NCBI GenBank assembly: GCA_015075165.1
Contig: JABTUY010000001.1
Coordinates: forward strand, 620,001 to 684,000
Origin: Ideonella sp.
GTDB taxonomy: Bacteria; Pseudomonadota; Gammaproteobacteria; Burkholderiales; Burkholderiaceae_C
DNA: 64,000 nucleotides
Reading direction: 5' to 3'
Made by a program: the position numbers and the translations under genes. Below are positions 18,311 through 27,714 of this stretch, piece after piece. The notes beneath the pieces were generated by a model. The model was not told the DNA's origin, made no database searches, and worked only from the letters and a program-made list of their open reading frames with translations. Positions within the stretch are counted from its first letter, which is position 1, and each line of letters begins with the position of its first letter.

Positions 18311-19510
18311 TCACGACGAGATGCGCAGCCGCTTCGCCGGCCAACTGCCGGCCGCGGTGGCCACCCCCACACCCCAGAACAGCGCCGACGCGCCGACCGC
18401 GGCACCGGCCATGCCGAACAGCAGCGGCAGCGTCGTGCTCGACAGGTTGATCACGATCGAGCGCAGCGCAATCGCCTCGCCGTGGCGCGACACCGGCGCC
18501 AGCTGGTGCAGGCCCGACATGATCATCGGCTGCACGCAGCCGAGCGTCAGCCCGAGCAGCATCGCCAGCGCGCCCATCACCCATGGGTTGGTGGCAAACG
18601 GATAGGCTGCGAACACCAGCGCGGTGCCGAGCATCGCGCCGCGCAGCACGGTCACCTCGCGCATGCGGTGCGCCAGCGCCGGGATCGCCAGCCGGACCGC
18701 CGTCACCGAGAGCGTGAAGCTGCCCAGTACCAGCCCGATCGTCGACGCACTGAAGCCGCGCTCGTAGCCGAGCACCGGCACCGCGAAGGTGTGCACGTCC
18801 CAGCACGCCGACAGCAGCAGGTTCACCCCCATCAGCCGCTTCAGGCCCGGCAGATCGAGCAGGTCCCACGCGGTGCCGGTGCCGCCGGCGCGTGCCACCG
18901 GCGGCGACGGCGGCACGCGCTGCGCCGCGTACCACGACAGCAGCGGCAGGCACAGCATCACCGCGAACGCGGCACGAAAGCCGGCGCCGTCGATCAGGAA
19001 GCCGGCGACCACCGGGCCGACCACGTTGGACATCGACGGCGCCAGCCCGAGCCAGCTGAACACCCGCACGCGCTGCACGCTGTCGCTGGCCCAGTGACCC
19101 GCGGTGCGCTGCACCGCGATCAGGCTGAGGTTGGTGCCGGCGCCGGTCAGCGACGCGGCGACGGCCAGCAGCACGAACTGCAGCCAGCCGTGCACGAAGG
19201 TGCCCAGCATCGCGATGCCGACGCCGATCAGCGTGAGGCCCACCGCGGCACGCACCGGCCGGTGGTAGCCGCGCCGGTCGACCAGGCGGCCGGCGTGCAT
19301 CGCCAGCAGCACCGGCGCCAGTGCGAACAGCGACATCAGCACGCCCACCGCCCACTCGCCGCGACCGTCGCGCAGCACCAGCAGCGGCGACGACATGCGC
19401 AGGCCGGCCATCGCGCTGTGCAGGCCAAGCTGGCTGGCGATCAACGCGAACAGCCAGCGGCCCGAGATCGCCCCGCTGATGGGCGCGGCGGCTTCACCCA
19501 CCCGCGGCAT
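18311..19510 (-). CDS. MFS transporter
   Basis: A 399-residue major facilitator with about twelve hydrophobic segments and the MFS loop motif GRLVDRRGYHRP after the second segment. The substrate cannot be inferred; the two six-helix halves and the loop are of the drug-efflux/YfcJ-like type. The ATG at 19510 overlaps the end of rmuC by 17 bases, which suggests co-transcription. The gene converges with the glutaredoxin-like gene, leaving only 24 bases between them. Confidence 0.88.
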   Translation of the reverse strand: MPRVGEAAAPISGAISGRWLFALIASQLGLHSAMAGLRMSSPLLVLRDGRGEWAVGVLMSLFALAPVLLAMHAGRLVDRRGYHRPVRAAVGLTLIGVGIAMLGTFVHGWLQFVLLAVAASLTGAGTNLSLIAVQRTAGHWASDSVQRVRVFSWLGLAPSMSNVVGPVVAGFLIDGAGFRAAFAVMLCLPLLSWYAAQRVPPSPPVARAGGTGTAWDLLDLPGLKRLMGVNLLLSACWDVHTFAVPVLGYERGFSASTIGLVLGSFTLSVTAVRLAIPALAHRMREVTVLRGAMLGTALVFAAYPFATNPWVMGALAMLLGLTLGCVQPMIMSGLHQLAPVSRHGEAIALRSIVINLSSTTLPLLFGMAGAAVGASALFWGVGVATAAGSWPAKRLRISS

Positions 19511-20855
19511 CCCCACCCGGGACGGTGCCGTCGGGCAGTTCGTCGACACCGAACAGGTCGCGCACGCGCGGGTCGGGCAGCGCCTCCACACCCTTGAGCT
19601 GGCGCGCCATCACTCGCGTGCGCGTCTCGGCCGATTCGATCGTGCGGCTGGCCTCGGCCAGCTTCTTCTTCGTCAGCGCCAGCACGTCGCCGAACTTGCC
19701 GAACTCGGTCTTCACCGCACCGAGCACCTGCCAGACCTCGGCGCTGCGCTGCTCGATCGCCAGCGTGCGAAAGCCCATCTGCAGGCTGTTCAGCGTGGCC
19801 AGCAGCGTGGTCGGGCCGGCCAGCATCACGCGGTGCTCGGTCTGCAGCGCCTGCACCAGGCCGGGCCGGCGCAGCGCCTCGGCGTACAGCCCCTCGGTGG
19901 GCACGAACAGGATCGCGAAGTCGGTGGTGTGCGGCGCCGCGATGTACTTGCTGCGGATCGCGCGCGCCTCGGTGCGCAGCCGTGCCTCGATCGCGTTCGC
20001 GGCCGCCTCCATCGAGTCGCGGTCGGCGCGCTCCTGCGCCTCGACCAGCCGCTCGTAGTCGTCGCGCGGGAACTTGGCGTCGATCGGCAGCCACAGCGGC
20101 GCGCCGTCCTCGCGCCGCCCGGGCAAGCGGATCGCGAAGTCCACCTTCTCGCTGCTGCCCGGCCGGGTGACCACCTGACTCGCGTACTGCTCGGGCGTGA
20201 ACACCTGCTCGAGCAGCGCCGCCAGCTGGACCTCACCGAACGTACCGCGCGTCTTCACGTTGAGCAGCACGCGGTTCAGCGAACCCACATCGCGCGCCAG
20301 GCCCTGCATCTCGCCGAGGCCGCGGTGCACCTGCTCGAGGCGGTCGGCCACCAGCTTGAAGCTCTCGCCCAGGCGCTGCTCGAGCGTGCTCTGCAGCTTC
20401 TCGTCGACGGTGGCGCGCATCTGCTCGAGCTTCTTCTCGTTGCCCTCCTGCAGCGACTGCAGGCGCGACTCCACCGCCTGCCGCATCTCGGCCTGGCGGC
20501 GCTCGTGGCTCTCGGTGAGCTGCCGCAACTGCTCGGCCAGCACCTCGCCGAACCGGCGCAGCGCCGCCTCGCTGTGCTGCTGGGTCAGCGCGAGCTGCTG
20601 GCGCAGCGCGTCGATCTGTTCGTTCTGCGTGCGTGCCGTCTCACCGCCGTGCGTCAGCACCGCCTGCTGCAGTACCGCGAGGTCGCTGCGCGCGCCCTGC
20701 GCCTGGCGGCCGATCTCGTCGCGCAGCTCGCGCTCGAGCCGTTCGCTGGCGCGGGTGTCGGCACGGCGCAGCGCGAGCCACAGCAACACCAGCAGCACCA
20801 GGGCCAGCAGCGTCAGCTGCGCGACCGCCATCCAACCACCGTTCCACGCGGGCAT
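19494..20855 (-). CDS. rmuC: RmuC-family DNA recombination protein
   Basis: A 453-residue protein. It has one N-terminal membrane helix (about 10-30), a long coiled coil (about 35-190, rich in Glu, Arg, Gln and Leu) and the RmuC nuclease-like core (GTFGEVQLAALLEQVF, LPIDAKFPRDDY, FVPTEGLYAEAL). In E. coli RmuC limits DNA inversions at repeats; the core resembles PD-(D/E)XK nucleases (the D...DAK pattern is visible). The length fits the family. Confidence 0.93.
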   Translation of the reverse strand: MPAWNGGWMAVAQLTLLALVLLVLLWLALRRADTRASERLERELRDEIGRQAQGARSDLAVLQQAVLTHGGETARTQNEQIDALRQQLALTQQHSEAALRRFGEVLAEQLRQLTESHERRQAEMRQAVESRLQSLQEGNEKKLEQMRATVDEKLQSTLEQRLGESFKLVADRLEQVHRGLGEMQGLARDVGSLNRVLLNVKTRGTFGEVQLAALLEQVFTPEQYASQVVTRPGSSEKVDFAIRLPGRREDGAPLWLPIDAKFPRDDYERLVEAQERADRDSMEAAANAIEARLRTEARAIRSKYIAAPHTTDFAILFVPTEGLYAEALRRPGLVQALQTEHRVMLAGPTTLLATLNSLQMGFRTLAIEQRSAEVWQVLGAVKTEFGKFGDVLALTKKKLAEASRTIESAETRTRVMARQLKGVEALPDPRVRDLFGVDELPDGTVPGGDAAGG

Positions 20856-20892
20856 CCGGCGATTGTCTCAGGCGGCGTGGGGCGGGCTGTTT

Positions 20893-22305
20893 TCAGCGGA
20901 ACCAGATGAACGTCATCATGACGAACAGCGGAATCAGCACCACGGCCGACCACGCCATGTAGCCGAAGAAGCTCGGCATCGCGATGCCGCGGTCTTCGGC
21001 GATGGCCTTGACCATGAAGTTCGGCGCGTTGCCGATGTAGCTGTTGGCGCCCATGAAGACCGAGCCGGCCGAGATCGCCGCCAGCGTCGCGGCGCCGGTG
21101 GTCATCAGCTGCTGCGGGTCGCCACCGGCGAGGTTGAAGAACACGAGATAGGTCGGCGCGTTGTCGAGGAAGGAGCTCAACACGCCGCTGAACCAGAAGT
21201 AGGCCCACGGCAGCGGCTGCCCGTCGGCGCCGGTGACCGCGCGCGTCACCGCCGCGAACGCGCCGGCCTCGCCGGCGCGCAGCATCGCCAGCACCGGCAC
21301 CATCGTGACGAAGATGCCGATGAACAGCTTGCCCACCTCGAGCATCGGATGCCACGAGAACTGATTGCGCTCGCGCACGGCACGGGCGGTCAGCGCCAGC
21401 GACAGCAGCGTCACGCCGACCAGCGCCCCGTCGCGCACGAGCTGCGGCAGGCCCAGCTCGGTGCCGAACACGTCGAATGCCACGCCCGGCTGCCAGATGC
21501 CGCTCAGCAGCACCAAGCCCACCACGGCCAACAGCAGCACGAAGTTGATGCCGCCCTCGATGCCGAAGCCGGGCGTGTCGGGCGTCGGGTCGGCACGCGT
21601 CACGCCTTCGCGGCGGTAGTGCCAGCGGTCGAGCAGGTAGAAGATCGCCAGCAACGCGCCGATCAGGAACAGCGTCTCCGGAAGGATGTGGCTGACGGTC
21701 CAGAAGAAGCTCACGCCCTTCAGGAAGCCGAGGAACAGCGGCGGGTCGCCCAGCGGCGTCAGCGAGCCGCCGGCGTTGCTGACCACGAAGATGAAGAACA
21801 CGATCACGTGCGCGACGCTCTTGCGGTTGTCGTTGGCGCGGATCAGCGGTCGGATCATCAGCATCGAGGCGCCGGTGGTGCCCATGAAGCTCGCCAGCGC
21901 GCCGCCGATCGCGATCAGCGCCACGTTCAGCGCCGGGCTGCCGTGCAGGTTGCCGCGGATGTAGATGCCGCCGGCCACCGTGTACAGCGCGGTCAGCAGG
22001 ATGATGAACGGCACGTACTCGGCCAGCAGCGTGTGCACGAGCAGGCTGCCGGTGGACGCGAAGCCCGCGCGCAGCGCGAACGGCACCAGGAACAGCAGCG
22101 CCCAGGCCGCCGCCACCTTGCCGAAATGGCGCGACCAGAACAGCGGCACGACCAGCGGCAGGATGGCGATCGACAGCAGCATGCCGGCGAACGGCACGCC
22201 CCACCAGGCGGCGAGCCCGGAGCCGTCGAGCTCGGCGGCTTGCGCGGTGCCGCTCAGCGCCACGAGCGCGACGGTGCCGGCCACGCGCCCGACGGTGCGC
22301 TTCAT
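20893..22305 (-). CDS. nhaD: NhaD-type sodium/proton antiporter
   Basis: A 470-residue polytopic membrane protein of the NhaD/ArsB ion transporter superfamily. It has a cleavable-looking N-terminal segment (ending SGTAQA), about a dozen further membrane segments, and the conserved [13 protein letters not shown] and [20 protein letters not shown] motifs typical of NhaD and related sodium:proton antiporters. It probably exports Na+ (or Li+) in exchange for H+. The ATG at 22305 overlaps the stop of the upstream thioesterase gene (ATGA), so the two are translationally coupled. Confidence 0.9.
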   Translation of the reverse strand: MKRTVGRVAGTVALVALSGTAQAAELDGSGLAAWWGVPFAGMLLSIAILPLVVPLFWSRHFGKVAAAWALLFLVPFALRAGFASTGSLLVHTLLAEYVPFIILLTALYTVAGGIYIRGNLHGSPALNVALIAIGGALASFMGTTGASMLMIRPLIRANDNRKSVAHVIVFFIFVVSNAGGSLTPLGDPPLFLGFLKGVSFFWTVSHILPETLFLIGALLAIFYLLDRWHYRREGVTRADPTPDTPGFGIEGGINFVLLLAVVGLVLLSGIWQPGVAFDVFGTELGLPQLVRDGALVGVTLLSLALTARAVRERNQFSWHPMLEVGKLFIGIFVTMVPVLAMLRAGEAGAFAAVTRAVTGADGQPLPWAYFWFSGVLSSFLDNAPTYLVFFNLAGGDPQQLMTTGAATLAAISAGSVFMGANSYIGNAPNFMVKAIAEDRGIAMPSFFGYMAWSAVVLIPLFVMMTFIWFR

Positions 22306-22772
22306 TGCACCGCCCCCTGCGCTGCCTCTTGCGCCGTCACCCGCAGCGGCGCCAGCGCGCTCAGCAGTGCCGCGGACAATGCGGCCGGCCGGCGCGTGGC
22401 ACGGTCGACGTACACGTGCACGAAGTGGCCTGCGGCCGCGCAGCGGGGCTCGGCGTCGGCGAACAGGCCGATCTCGTAGCGCACGCTCGAGGTGCCGACG
22501 CGCGCGACCCGCACGCCCGCCTCGACCGCCTGCGGATACTGCAGCGGCGCGAAGAAGTTGCACTGCGTCTCGACCACCAGGCCGATCACCGCGCCGCCGT
22601 GGAGGTCGAGCGCGCCGCGTGAGATCAGGTAGCCGTTGACCGCGGTGTCGAAGAAGCTGTAGTAGACGACGTTGTTGACGTGCCCGTAGACGTCGTTGTC
22701 CATCCAGCGCGTGGTGATGCGGGTGAAGAACGGGTAGGCGCTGCGCGGCTCGGCTTGGGGTCGTTCGCTCAT
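22302..22772 (-). CDS. 4-hydroxybenzoyl-CoA thioesterase-type (hot-dog) thioesterase
   Basis: A 156-residue hot-dog fold acyl-CoA thioesterase. The catalytic-loop Asp and the following motif are visible in [22 protein letters not shown], which is typical of the YbgC/4HBT family. It probably hydrolyses an acyl-CoA in the cytoplasm; chain preference is unknown. Start and stop overlap the neighbouring genes by 4 bases each (ATGA), making a tightly coupled three-gene operon with the HDAC-like gene upstream and nhaD downstream. Confidence 0.9.
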   Translation of the reverse strand: MSERPQAEPRSAYPFFTRITTRWMDNDVYGHVNNVVYYSFFDTAVNGYLISRGALDLHGGAVIGLVVETQCNFFAPLQYPQAVEAGVRVARVGTSSVRYEIGLFADAEPRCAAAGHFVHVYVDRATRRPAALSAALLSALAPLRVTAQEAAQGAVQ

Positions 22773-23740
22773 CGAGCCGATTGGAGCATCGAATCGCGCG
22801 CGGCCGAATCCGCATTCACCCAAGCCGCCCACTGGCGCTGCGCTGCGCCGATGGTGTTCAGGTGCACCGCCACCGTGGTGTCGATGTCGTGGCCGTAGCC
22901 GCCGGCCATCGTCACCGCCACCGGGACGCCGCGCGTGCGCAGGTAGTCGAGCACGCGGCGGTCGCGCTCGGCCAGCCCTGCTGCGCTCAGCTTCAGGCGG
23001 CCGAGGCGGTCGCCTTCGTGTGCATCGGCCCCGGCGAGGTAGAAGGCCAGCCCCGGTGGCGCAGCGTGCTGGCGCCGCCAGGCCTCGTCGAGCGCGCGAT
23101 GCAGTGCATCGAGGTACGGCTCGTCGCGGCAGCCGTCGGGCAACTCGACGTCGAGGTCGCTGCGCGCCTTGCGCGCCGGGAAGTTGCGTTCACCGTGCAG
23201 CGACAGCGTGAACACCGTCGGGTCGCCGGCGAAGATCGTCGCCGTGCCGTCGCCCTGGTGCACATCGAGGTCGATCACCCACACGCGCAACAGGTGGCGC
23301 TGCCGGCGGTGCTGCTCGGCCTGCATCAGCCGCGCGGCCACGGCGGTGTCGTTGAACACGCAGAAGCCGGCGCCGCGGTCGACGTGCGCATGATGGGTGC
23401 CGCCGGCCAGTTGTGCCGCCACGCCTTCGGCCAGTGCCGCGCGCGCGGCACAGATCGTGGCACCCACCGAACGGCGCGCGCGCTCGACCAACGCGGGTGA
23501 CCAAGGCAGGCCGATGGCACGCAGCGCGGCAGCGGGCAGCAGGCCCTCGCTGACGTCGTGCACATACGCCGGCGCGTGCGCCAGCGCCAGCTCGCCGTCG
23601 CTGGCCGCCGGCGCCTCGGCCAGCGTCACCGTGGGCAACGTGGCCGCCACGCGCTCGCGCAGCCGCGCATATTTCGAGATCGGGAAACGGTGCCCTGGCG
23701 GCAGCGGAACGCCGAAGCGGTCGGAGCAGTAGGCGCGCAT
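22769..23740 (-). CDS. Histone deacetylase-family amidohydrolase
   Basis: A 323-residue arginase/deacetylase superfamily protein. The metal and active-site motifs are present: [19 protein letters not shown] with the His pair, [10 protein letters not shown] with metal-binding Asp and His, [12 protein letters not shown] with the second Asp, and the terminal GGYG. Bacterial members remove acyl groups from small molecules (acetylpolyamines, acetoin-related) or proteins; the substrate is unknown here. It is first gene of the operon with the thioesterase and nhaD, which it overlaps by 4 bases, and it is divergent from the phasin gene. Confidence 0.88.
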   Translation of the reverse strand: MRAYCSDRFGVPLPPGHRFPISKYARLRERVAATLPTVTLAEAPAASDGELALAHAPAYVHDVSEGLLPAAALRAIGLPWSPALVERARRSVGATICAARAALAEGVAAQLAGGTHHAHVDRGAGFCVFNDTAVAARLMQAEQHRRQRHLLRVWVIDLDVHQGDGTATIFAGDPTVFTLSLHGERNFPARKARSDLDVELPDGCRDEPYLDALHRALDEAWRRQHAAPPGLAFYLAGADAHEGDRLGRLKLSAAGLAERDRRVLDYLRTRGVPVAVTMAGGYGHDIDTTVAVHLNTIGAAQRQWAAWVNADSAARDSMLQSAR

Positions 23741-23822
23741 TGCCGCCGATTCTGGCGCCGCTGGCGCACAGGCCCACGGCTAGGTTGGCGGCCCTATTTT
23801 GTTGCAGCGCATCAAATTCGAC

Positions 23823-23850
23823 TTGCATTCGGGAAATCCCGCCCTATACT
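23823..23850 (+). promoter_or_regulatory. Sigma-70-type promoter of the phasin gene
   Basis: TTGCAT (23823-23828) and TATACT (23845-23850) are spaced 16 bases apart, 66 bases before the phasin ATG. Just upstream, TGTTGCAGCGCATC (about 23800) resembles the TGC-rich sites bound by the phasin repressor PhaR in related bacteria. That is a family-based inference. Confidence 0.6.
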
Positions 23851-23915
23851 TCGATTCATGTTGCGGTGCAGCAAGCACCCGGCAAGACCCAGAACCCACC
23901 CGACCGGAGAGATCC

Positions 23916-24464
23916 ATGATGACCGTTGAACAAGTTGTCGCCGCCAACCGCGCGAATGTCGAAACCCTGTTCGGCCTGACCAACAAGGCCTTCGAAGGCG
24001 TCGAGCGCCTGGTCGACCTGAACCTGCAAGTGGCCAAGACCGCCCTCGGCGAAGTGGCCGAAGGTGCCAAGGCCGCGCTGTCGGTGAAGGACGCGCAGGA
24101 ACTGCTGGCCCTGCAAGCCGGCCTGCTGCAGCCGAGCGCCGAGAAGGCGGTGGCCTACGGCCGCCATGTCTATGACATCGCCGCGACCACCAACTCCGAA
24201 GTGGCTCGCGTCGCCGAAACGCAGTTCGCCGACTTCCAGAAGAAGTTCCTGGCCGGCGTCGACAACGCGATCAAGAACGCCCCGGCCGGCAGCGAAAGCG
24301 CCGTGTCGCTGGTGAAGTCGGCCATCGCTGCGGCCAACAACGCCTACGAGAGCGTGCAGAAGGCCTCCAAGCAGGCCGTCGAGATCGCCGACGCGAACTT
24401 CCAGGCCGTGACCGCTACTGCGGTGAAGGCTGCGCAGACCAGCTCGAAGAGCAAGCGCGGCTAA
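23916..24464 (+). CDS. phaP: Phasin, polyhydroxyalkanoate granule-associated protein
   Basis: A 182-residue phasin (phasin_2/PhaP family): an almost wholly helical, Ala/Lys/Glu-rich protein with no cysteine, containing NRANVETLFGLTNKAFEGVERLVDLNLQ-type amphipathic repeats (residues about 10-40). It coats PHB granules and sets their size. The start ATG follows a GGAGAG ribosome site; a second ATG comes directly after. It has its own promoter and a strong terminator and so forms a single-gene unit, as usual for phasins. Confidence 0.94.
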   Translation: MMTVEQVVAANRANVETLFGLTNKAFEGVERLVDLNLQVAKTALGEVAEGAKAALSVKDAQELLALQAGLLQPSAEKAVAYGRHVYDIAATTNSEVARVAETQFADFQKKFLAGVDNAIKNAPAGSESAVSLVKSAIAAANNAYESVQKASKQAVEIADANFQAVTATAVKAAQTSSKSKRG

Positions 24465-24488
24465 GGCGGCCGAACCGTTTGTCTCCTC

Positions 24489-24539
24489 GGTACCTCACAA
24501 GGTACCTTGGGCCCGATGGCTTGCCATCGGGCCCTTTTT
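24489..24539 (+). terminator. Tandem hairpins; strong rho-independent terminator after phaP
   Basis: GGTACC-TCACAA-GGTACC (24489-24506) forms a small hairpin. It is followed by a 12-base perfect stem, GGGCCCGATGGC (24509-24520) with GCCATCGGGCCC (24523-24534), and then TTTTT (24535-24539). Confidence 0.9.
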
Positions 24540-24680
24540 CTTGCGCGTCCAGTAGGGTCAAAGATCACGACGAGATATCGATAGAAAAACTAAGTTCTTT
24601 TCGTTAATTAGACGCTTCCCTAGAGTCGTGCGACGCGCACCGAGCGTGGCTGGGCGCACCACAACGGCCAACAGGGAACT
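24540..24680 (+). promoter_or_regulatory. AT-rich leader/promoter region of the sulfate assimilation operon
   Basis: Bases about 24562-24625 are markedly AT-rich (TTCTTTTCGTTAATTAGACG) compared with the GC-rich surroundings. The region lies 60-120 bases before the first gene of the cys operon. It is the likely promoter and, by family precedent, a CysB-type activator target. I cannot fix the exact -35/-10. Confidence 0.45.
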
Positions 24681-25448
24681 ATGGACTGGATCGCGATCGC
24701 CAGTGGCTTCGGAGTCGGCGCCGTCGTCGGCCTCACCGGCGTCGGCGGCGGCTCGCTGATGACACCGCTGCTGATCGGCGCCTTCAAGCTGAACCCGGCG
24801 GTGGCAATCGGCACCGACCTGTGGTTCGCCGCGATCACCAAGTCGGGCGGCGCGCTGGCGCACCAGCGGCACGGGCACGTCGAGCCCCGCATCACCGCGC
24901 TGCTGCTGGCCGGCAGCGTGCCGGCCGCGGCCACCACGATCGCCTGGATGCACTGGGCCCATGCCTCGAAGCACGACTTGGCCGCGCTGACCTGGTCGCT
25001 CGGCGTCGCGCTGCTGCTGACCGCGGTGACGGTGGCCTACCGCAAGGCCTGGCACTCCGTGGGGCTGCGGCTCGAGCGCTGGCTGCCGCCGGCGCGCAAG
25101 CGCTGGGTCACCGTGCTGTGCGGTGTCGCGCTCGGCGTGCTGGTGTCGCTGAGCTCGGTCGGCGCCGGTGCGATCGGCGCCACGCTGATCCTGCTGCTGT
25201 ATCCGCGCCTGCCGGCGCAGCGCCTGGTCGGCACCGACATCGCGCATGCGGTGCCGCTGACGCTGGTGGCCGGCATCGGGCATGCCAGCCTCGGCCATGT
25301 CGACTGGTCGCTGCTGGGCGCGCTGCTGGTCGGCTCGCTGCCCGGCATCTGGCTTGGCGCGCAGTTGACCCGTGCGATGCCCGAGCGGCTGGTGCGCGCG
25401 CTGCTGTGCGTGTCGCTGGTCGGCGCAGGGCTGAAGGTGATGGGCTGA
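24681..25448 (+). CDS. TSUP (TauE/SafE) family membrane transporter
   Basis: A 255-residue membrane protein with about eight hydrophobic segments in two repeats. The N-terminal VGLTGVGGGSLMTPLL and mid-protein LSSVGAGAIGATLILLLYPRL carry the duplicated TSUP signature. As first gene of the sulfate assimilation operon it probably moves sulfite, sulfate or an organosulfonate across the inner membrane; direction and substrate are inferred from context. It ends 2 bases before the cysI start. Confidence 0.88.
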   Translation: MDWIAIASGFGVGAVVGLTGVGGGSLMTPLLIGAFKLNPAVAIGTDLWFAAITKSGGALAHQRHGHVEPRITALLLAGSVPAAATTIAWMHWAHASKHDLAALTWSLGVALLLTAVTVAYRKAWHSVGLRLERWLPPARKRWVTVLCGVALGVLVSLSSVGAGAIGATLILLLYPRLPAQRLVGTDIAHAVPLTLVAGIGHASLGHVDWSLLGALLVGSLPGIWLGAQLTRAMPERLVRALLCVSLVGAGLKVMG

Positions 25449-25450
25449 CG

Positions 25451-27286
25451 ATGTACCGCTACACCGAGTTCGACCGCCAGTTCGTGCGCACGCGTGCCGC
25501 GCAGTTCCGCGATCAGCTCGAGCGCTGGCAGCGCGGCGAGCTGACGGCCGAGCAACTGCTGCCGCTGCGACTGCAAAACGGCTGGTACATCCAGCGCTAC
25601 GCGCCGATGGCGCGCATCGCCGTGCCCTACGGCGAGATCAGCAGCGAGCAGCTGCGCATGCTGGCGCGCATCGCACGCGACTACGACCGGCCCAGCCCCG
25701 AGCTGCTGGCCGAAGCGCAGGCCACGCAGGCTGCGCTGCAGGCCGCGCAGCCCGGCCTGACACTGGCCGCGCCGCCGCTGCGCCACGGCTACGGCCACTT
25801 CACGACGCGCACCAACGTGCAGTTCAACTGGATCCCGCTCGACCGCGCCGCCGAGGTGATGGAGCTGCTGGCCAGCGTGTGCATGCACGGCATCCAGACC
25901 AGCGGCAACGACATCCGCAACATCACCTGCGATGCCTGCGAAGGCATCGCGCCCGACAGCATCGTCGACACCCGGCCGTTCGCCGAGATCACGCGGCAGT
26001 GGAGCTCGCTGCACCCGGAGTTCACCTACCTGCCGCGCAAGCTCAAGGTCGCCTTCAACGGCGCCGCCGAAGACCGCGCCGCGATCGGCTGGTACGACAT
26101 CGGGCTGCAGGCGGTGCGCCGCGCTGACGACGAGGCATCTGCCGACGGCGGGGGATCGGCGAACGGCGCCGGCGCCGCCGTAGGCTTCACGGTGCGGGTG
26201 GGCGGCGGCATGGGCCGCACGCCGGCCATCGGCACCGTGGTGCGCGAGTTCCTGCCGTGGCACCAGCTGCTGAACTACATCGAGGCCATCGTCCGCACCT
26301 ACAACAGCTATGGCCGGCGCGACAACAAGTGGAAGGCGCGCATCAAGATCCTCGTCAAGAGCGAGGGCCAGCGCTTCATCGATGCGGTGGAGGCCGAGTA
26401 CCGCGCCATCGTCGAGCAAGACGGCGCGCCGCACACCATCACGCAGGCCGAGCTCGACCGCGTGACGGGCCATTTCGCCGTGCCCGCGCTCATGCCGGCC
26501 AACCGGCCGTCGAGCGTGGACACCGGCAGCCAGGCCTATCAGCGCTGGCTGCGGCAGAACGTGCGCGCGCACCGCCTGAGCGAGCTGCGCATCGTCATGC
26601 TGTCGTTCAAGCGCGTGGGTTTCGCGCCGGGCGACGCCGATGCCGCCACGCTGGAGGCGCTGGCGCAGCTGGCCGAGCAGTTCTCCGCCGGCGAGGCGCG
26701 GCTCACGCACGAGCAGAACCTGCTGCTGCCGTGGGTGTTCGCGTCGGACCTGCCGGCGCTGTACGAGGCGGCGCGCGCACTCGGCCTGGCACGGCCCAAC
26801 ATCGGCCTGCTGACCGACCTGATCGCCTGCCCGGGCGGCGACTTCTGCTCGCTGGCCAACGCGCGCTCGCTGCCGATCGCCGCCGCGATCACCGAGCGCT
26901 ACCAGGACCTGGACGAGCTGTTCGACATCGGGCCGATCGACCTGCACATGAGCGGGTGCATCAACTCCTGCGGGCACCACCACAGCGGCCACATCGGCAT
27001 CCTCGGCGTCGACAAGGACGGCCTGGAGTGGTACCAGGTCACGCTCGGCGGCTCCGACGGCACGGCCCTGTCGGGCCCGGCGGTGGGCGGCAAGGTGGTG
27101 GGCCCGGCGTTCTCGGCCGCCGAGGTACCCGATGTGATCGAGGCCGTGCTCGACACCTATCGCGCGCTGCGCCAGCCCGGCGAGTTCTTCATCGACACGC
27201 TGCGCCGCGCCGGCCACGACGCGTTCAAGGCCGCCGCCAACGGTGCACGCCACGCGAAGCCGGTGCTCGAAGCCAGCGTCGCGTGA
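25451..27286 (+). CDS. cysI: Sulfite reductase hemoprotein (siroheme/4Fe-4S)
   Basis: A 611-residue nitrite/sulfite reductase beta component that reduces sulfite to sulfide with six electrons. Two ferredoxin-like half-domains are followed by cluster/siroheme ligands in ACPGGDFCSLA and SGCINSCGHHH, giving the C-x5-C...C-x3-C pattern. The conserved TCDACEGIAPD (residues about 160-170) is typical of the assimilatory enzymes in this operon type. No flavoprotein cysJ is present, so electrons probably come from ferredoxin; fdxA and a ferredoxin reductase lie about 4.5 kb downstream. The start is the ATG at 25451. Confidence 0.93.
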   Translation: MYRYTEFDRQFVRTRAAQFRDQLERWQRGELTAEQLLPLRLQNGWYIQRYAPMARIAVPYGEISSEQLRMLARIARDYDRPSPELLAEAQATQAALQAAQPGLTLAAPPLRHGYGHFTTRTNVQFNWIPLDRAAEVMELLASVCMHGIQTSGNDIRNITCDACEGIAPDSIVDTRPFAEITRQWSSLHPEFTYLPRKLKVAFNGAAEDRAAIGWYDIGLQAVRRADDEASADGGGSANGAGAAVGFTVRVGGGMGRTPAIGTVVREFLPWHQLLNYIEAIVRTYNSYGRRDNKWKARIKILVKSEGQRFIDAVEAEYRAIVEQDGAPHTITQAELDRVTGHFAVPALMPANRPSSVDTGSQAYQRWLRQNVRAHRLSELRIVMLSFKRVGFAPGDADAATLEALAQLAEQFSAGEARLTHEQNLLLPWVFASDLPALYEAARALGLARPNIGLLTDLIACPGGDFCSLANARSLPIAAAITERYQDLDELFDIGPIDLHMSGCINSCGHHHSGHIGILGVDKDGLEWYQVTLGGSDGTALSGPAVGGKVVGPAFSAAEVPDVIEAVLDTYRALRQPGEFFIDTLRRAGHDAFKAAANGARHAKPVLEASVA

Positions 27287-27318
27287 ACCGCCCCACCCCA
27301 CCAGCCACTGCCACGACC

Positions 27319-27714
27319 ATGCAGATCTACGCCGCCCACACCGTGCCCGCCGATGCGGCCGACACCGCCGTGCTGCAGATCGCCAACGATGCCGAGCTGG
27401 CCGCGCTCGCCGCGCAGGGCGCGTGGCACGGCGTGCCGCGCATCGAGCTGCACTTTCCCAAGTTCACCGATGGCCGCGCCTACTCGCAGGCGGTGCTGCT
27501 GCGCCGACGCTACCGCTTCGGCGGCGACATCCGCGCCACCGGCGACGTGCTGGTCGATCAACTGGTGCACATGCACCGCAGCGGCTTCTCCAGCGCCGTG
27601 CTGGCCGAGGGCGCGGATTCGGCCGCCGCCGCGCGCCAGTTCGCCCGCTACGCCGCGTTCTACCAGGGCGACGTGCACGAGCCGCGGCCGCTGTTCGCGC
27701 GCGAGGCGGCCTAG
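27319..27714 (+). CDS. DUF934 protein of the sulfite reductase operon
   Basis: A 131-residue DUF934 protein with the core FPKFTDGRAYSQAVLLRRRYRFGGDIRATGDVL. The family is almost always next to cysI or cysH in betaproteobacteria and is sometimes called oxidoreductase CysX-like, but its biochemical role is unsettled. An alternative GTG start at 27283 overlaps the cysI stop. I prefer the ATG at 27319, though the GTG would give the same coupled arrangement as the other genes here. Its stop immediately precedes the cysH ATG. Confidence 0.88.
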   Translation: MQIYAAHTVPADAADTAVLQIANDAELAALAAQGAWHGVPRIELHFPKFTDGRAYSQAVLLRRRYRFGGDIRATGDVLVDQLVHMHRSGFSSAVLAEGADSAAAARQFARYAAFYQGDVHEPRPLFAREAA

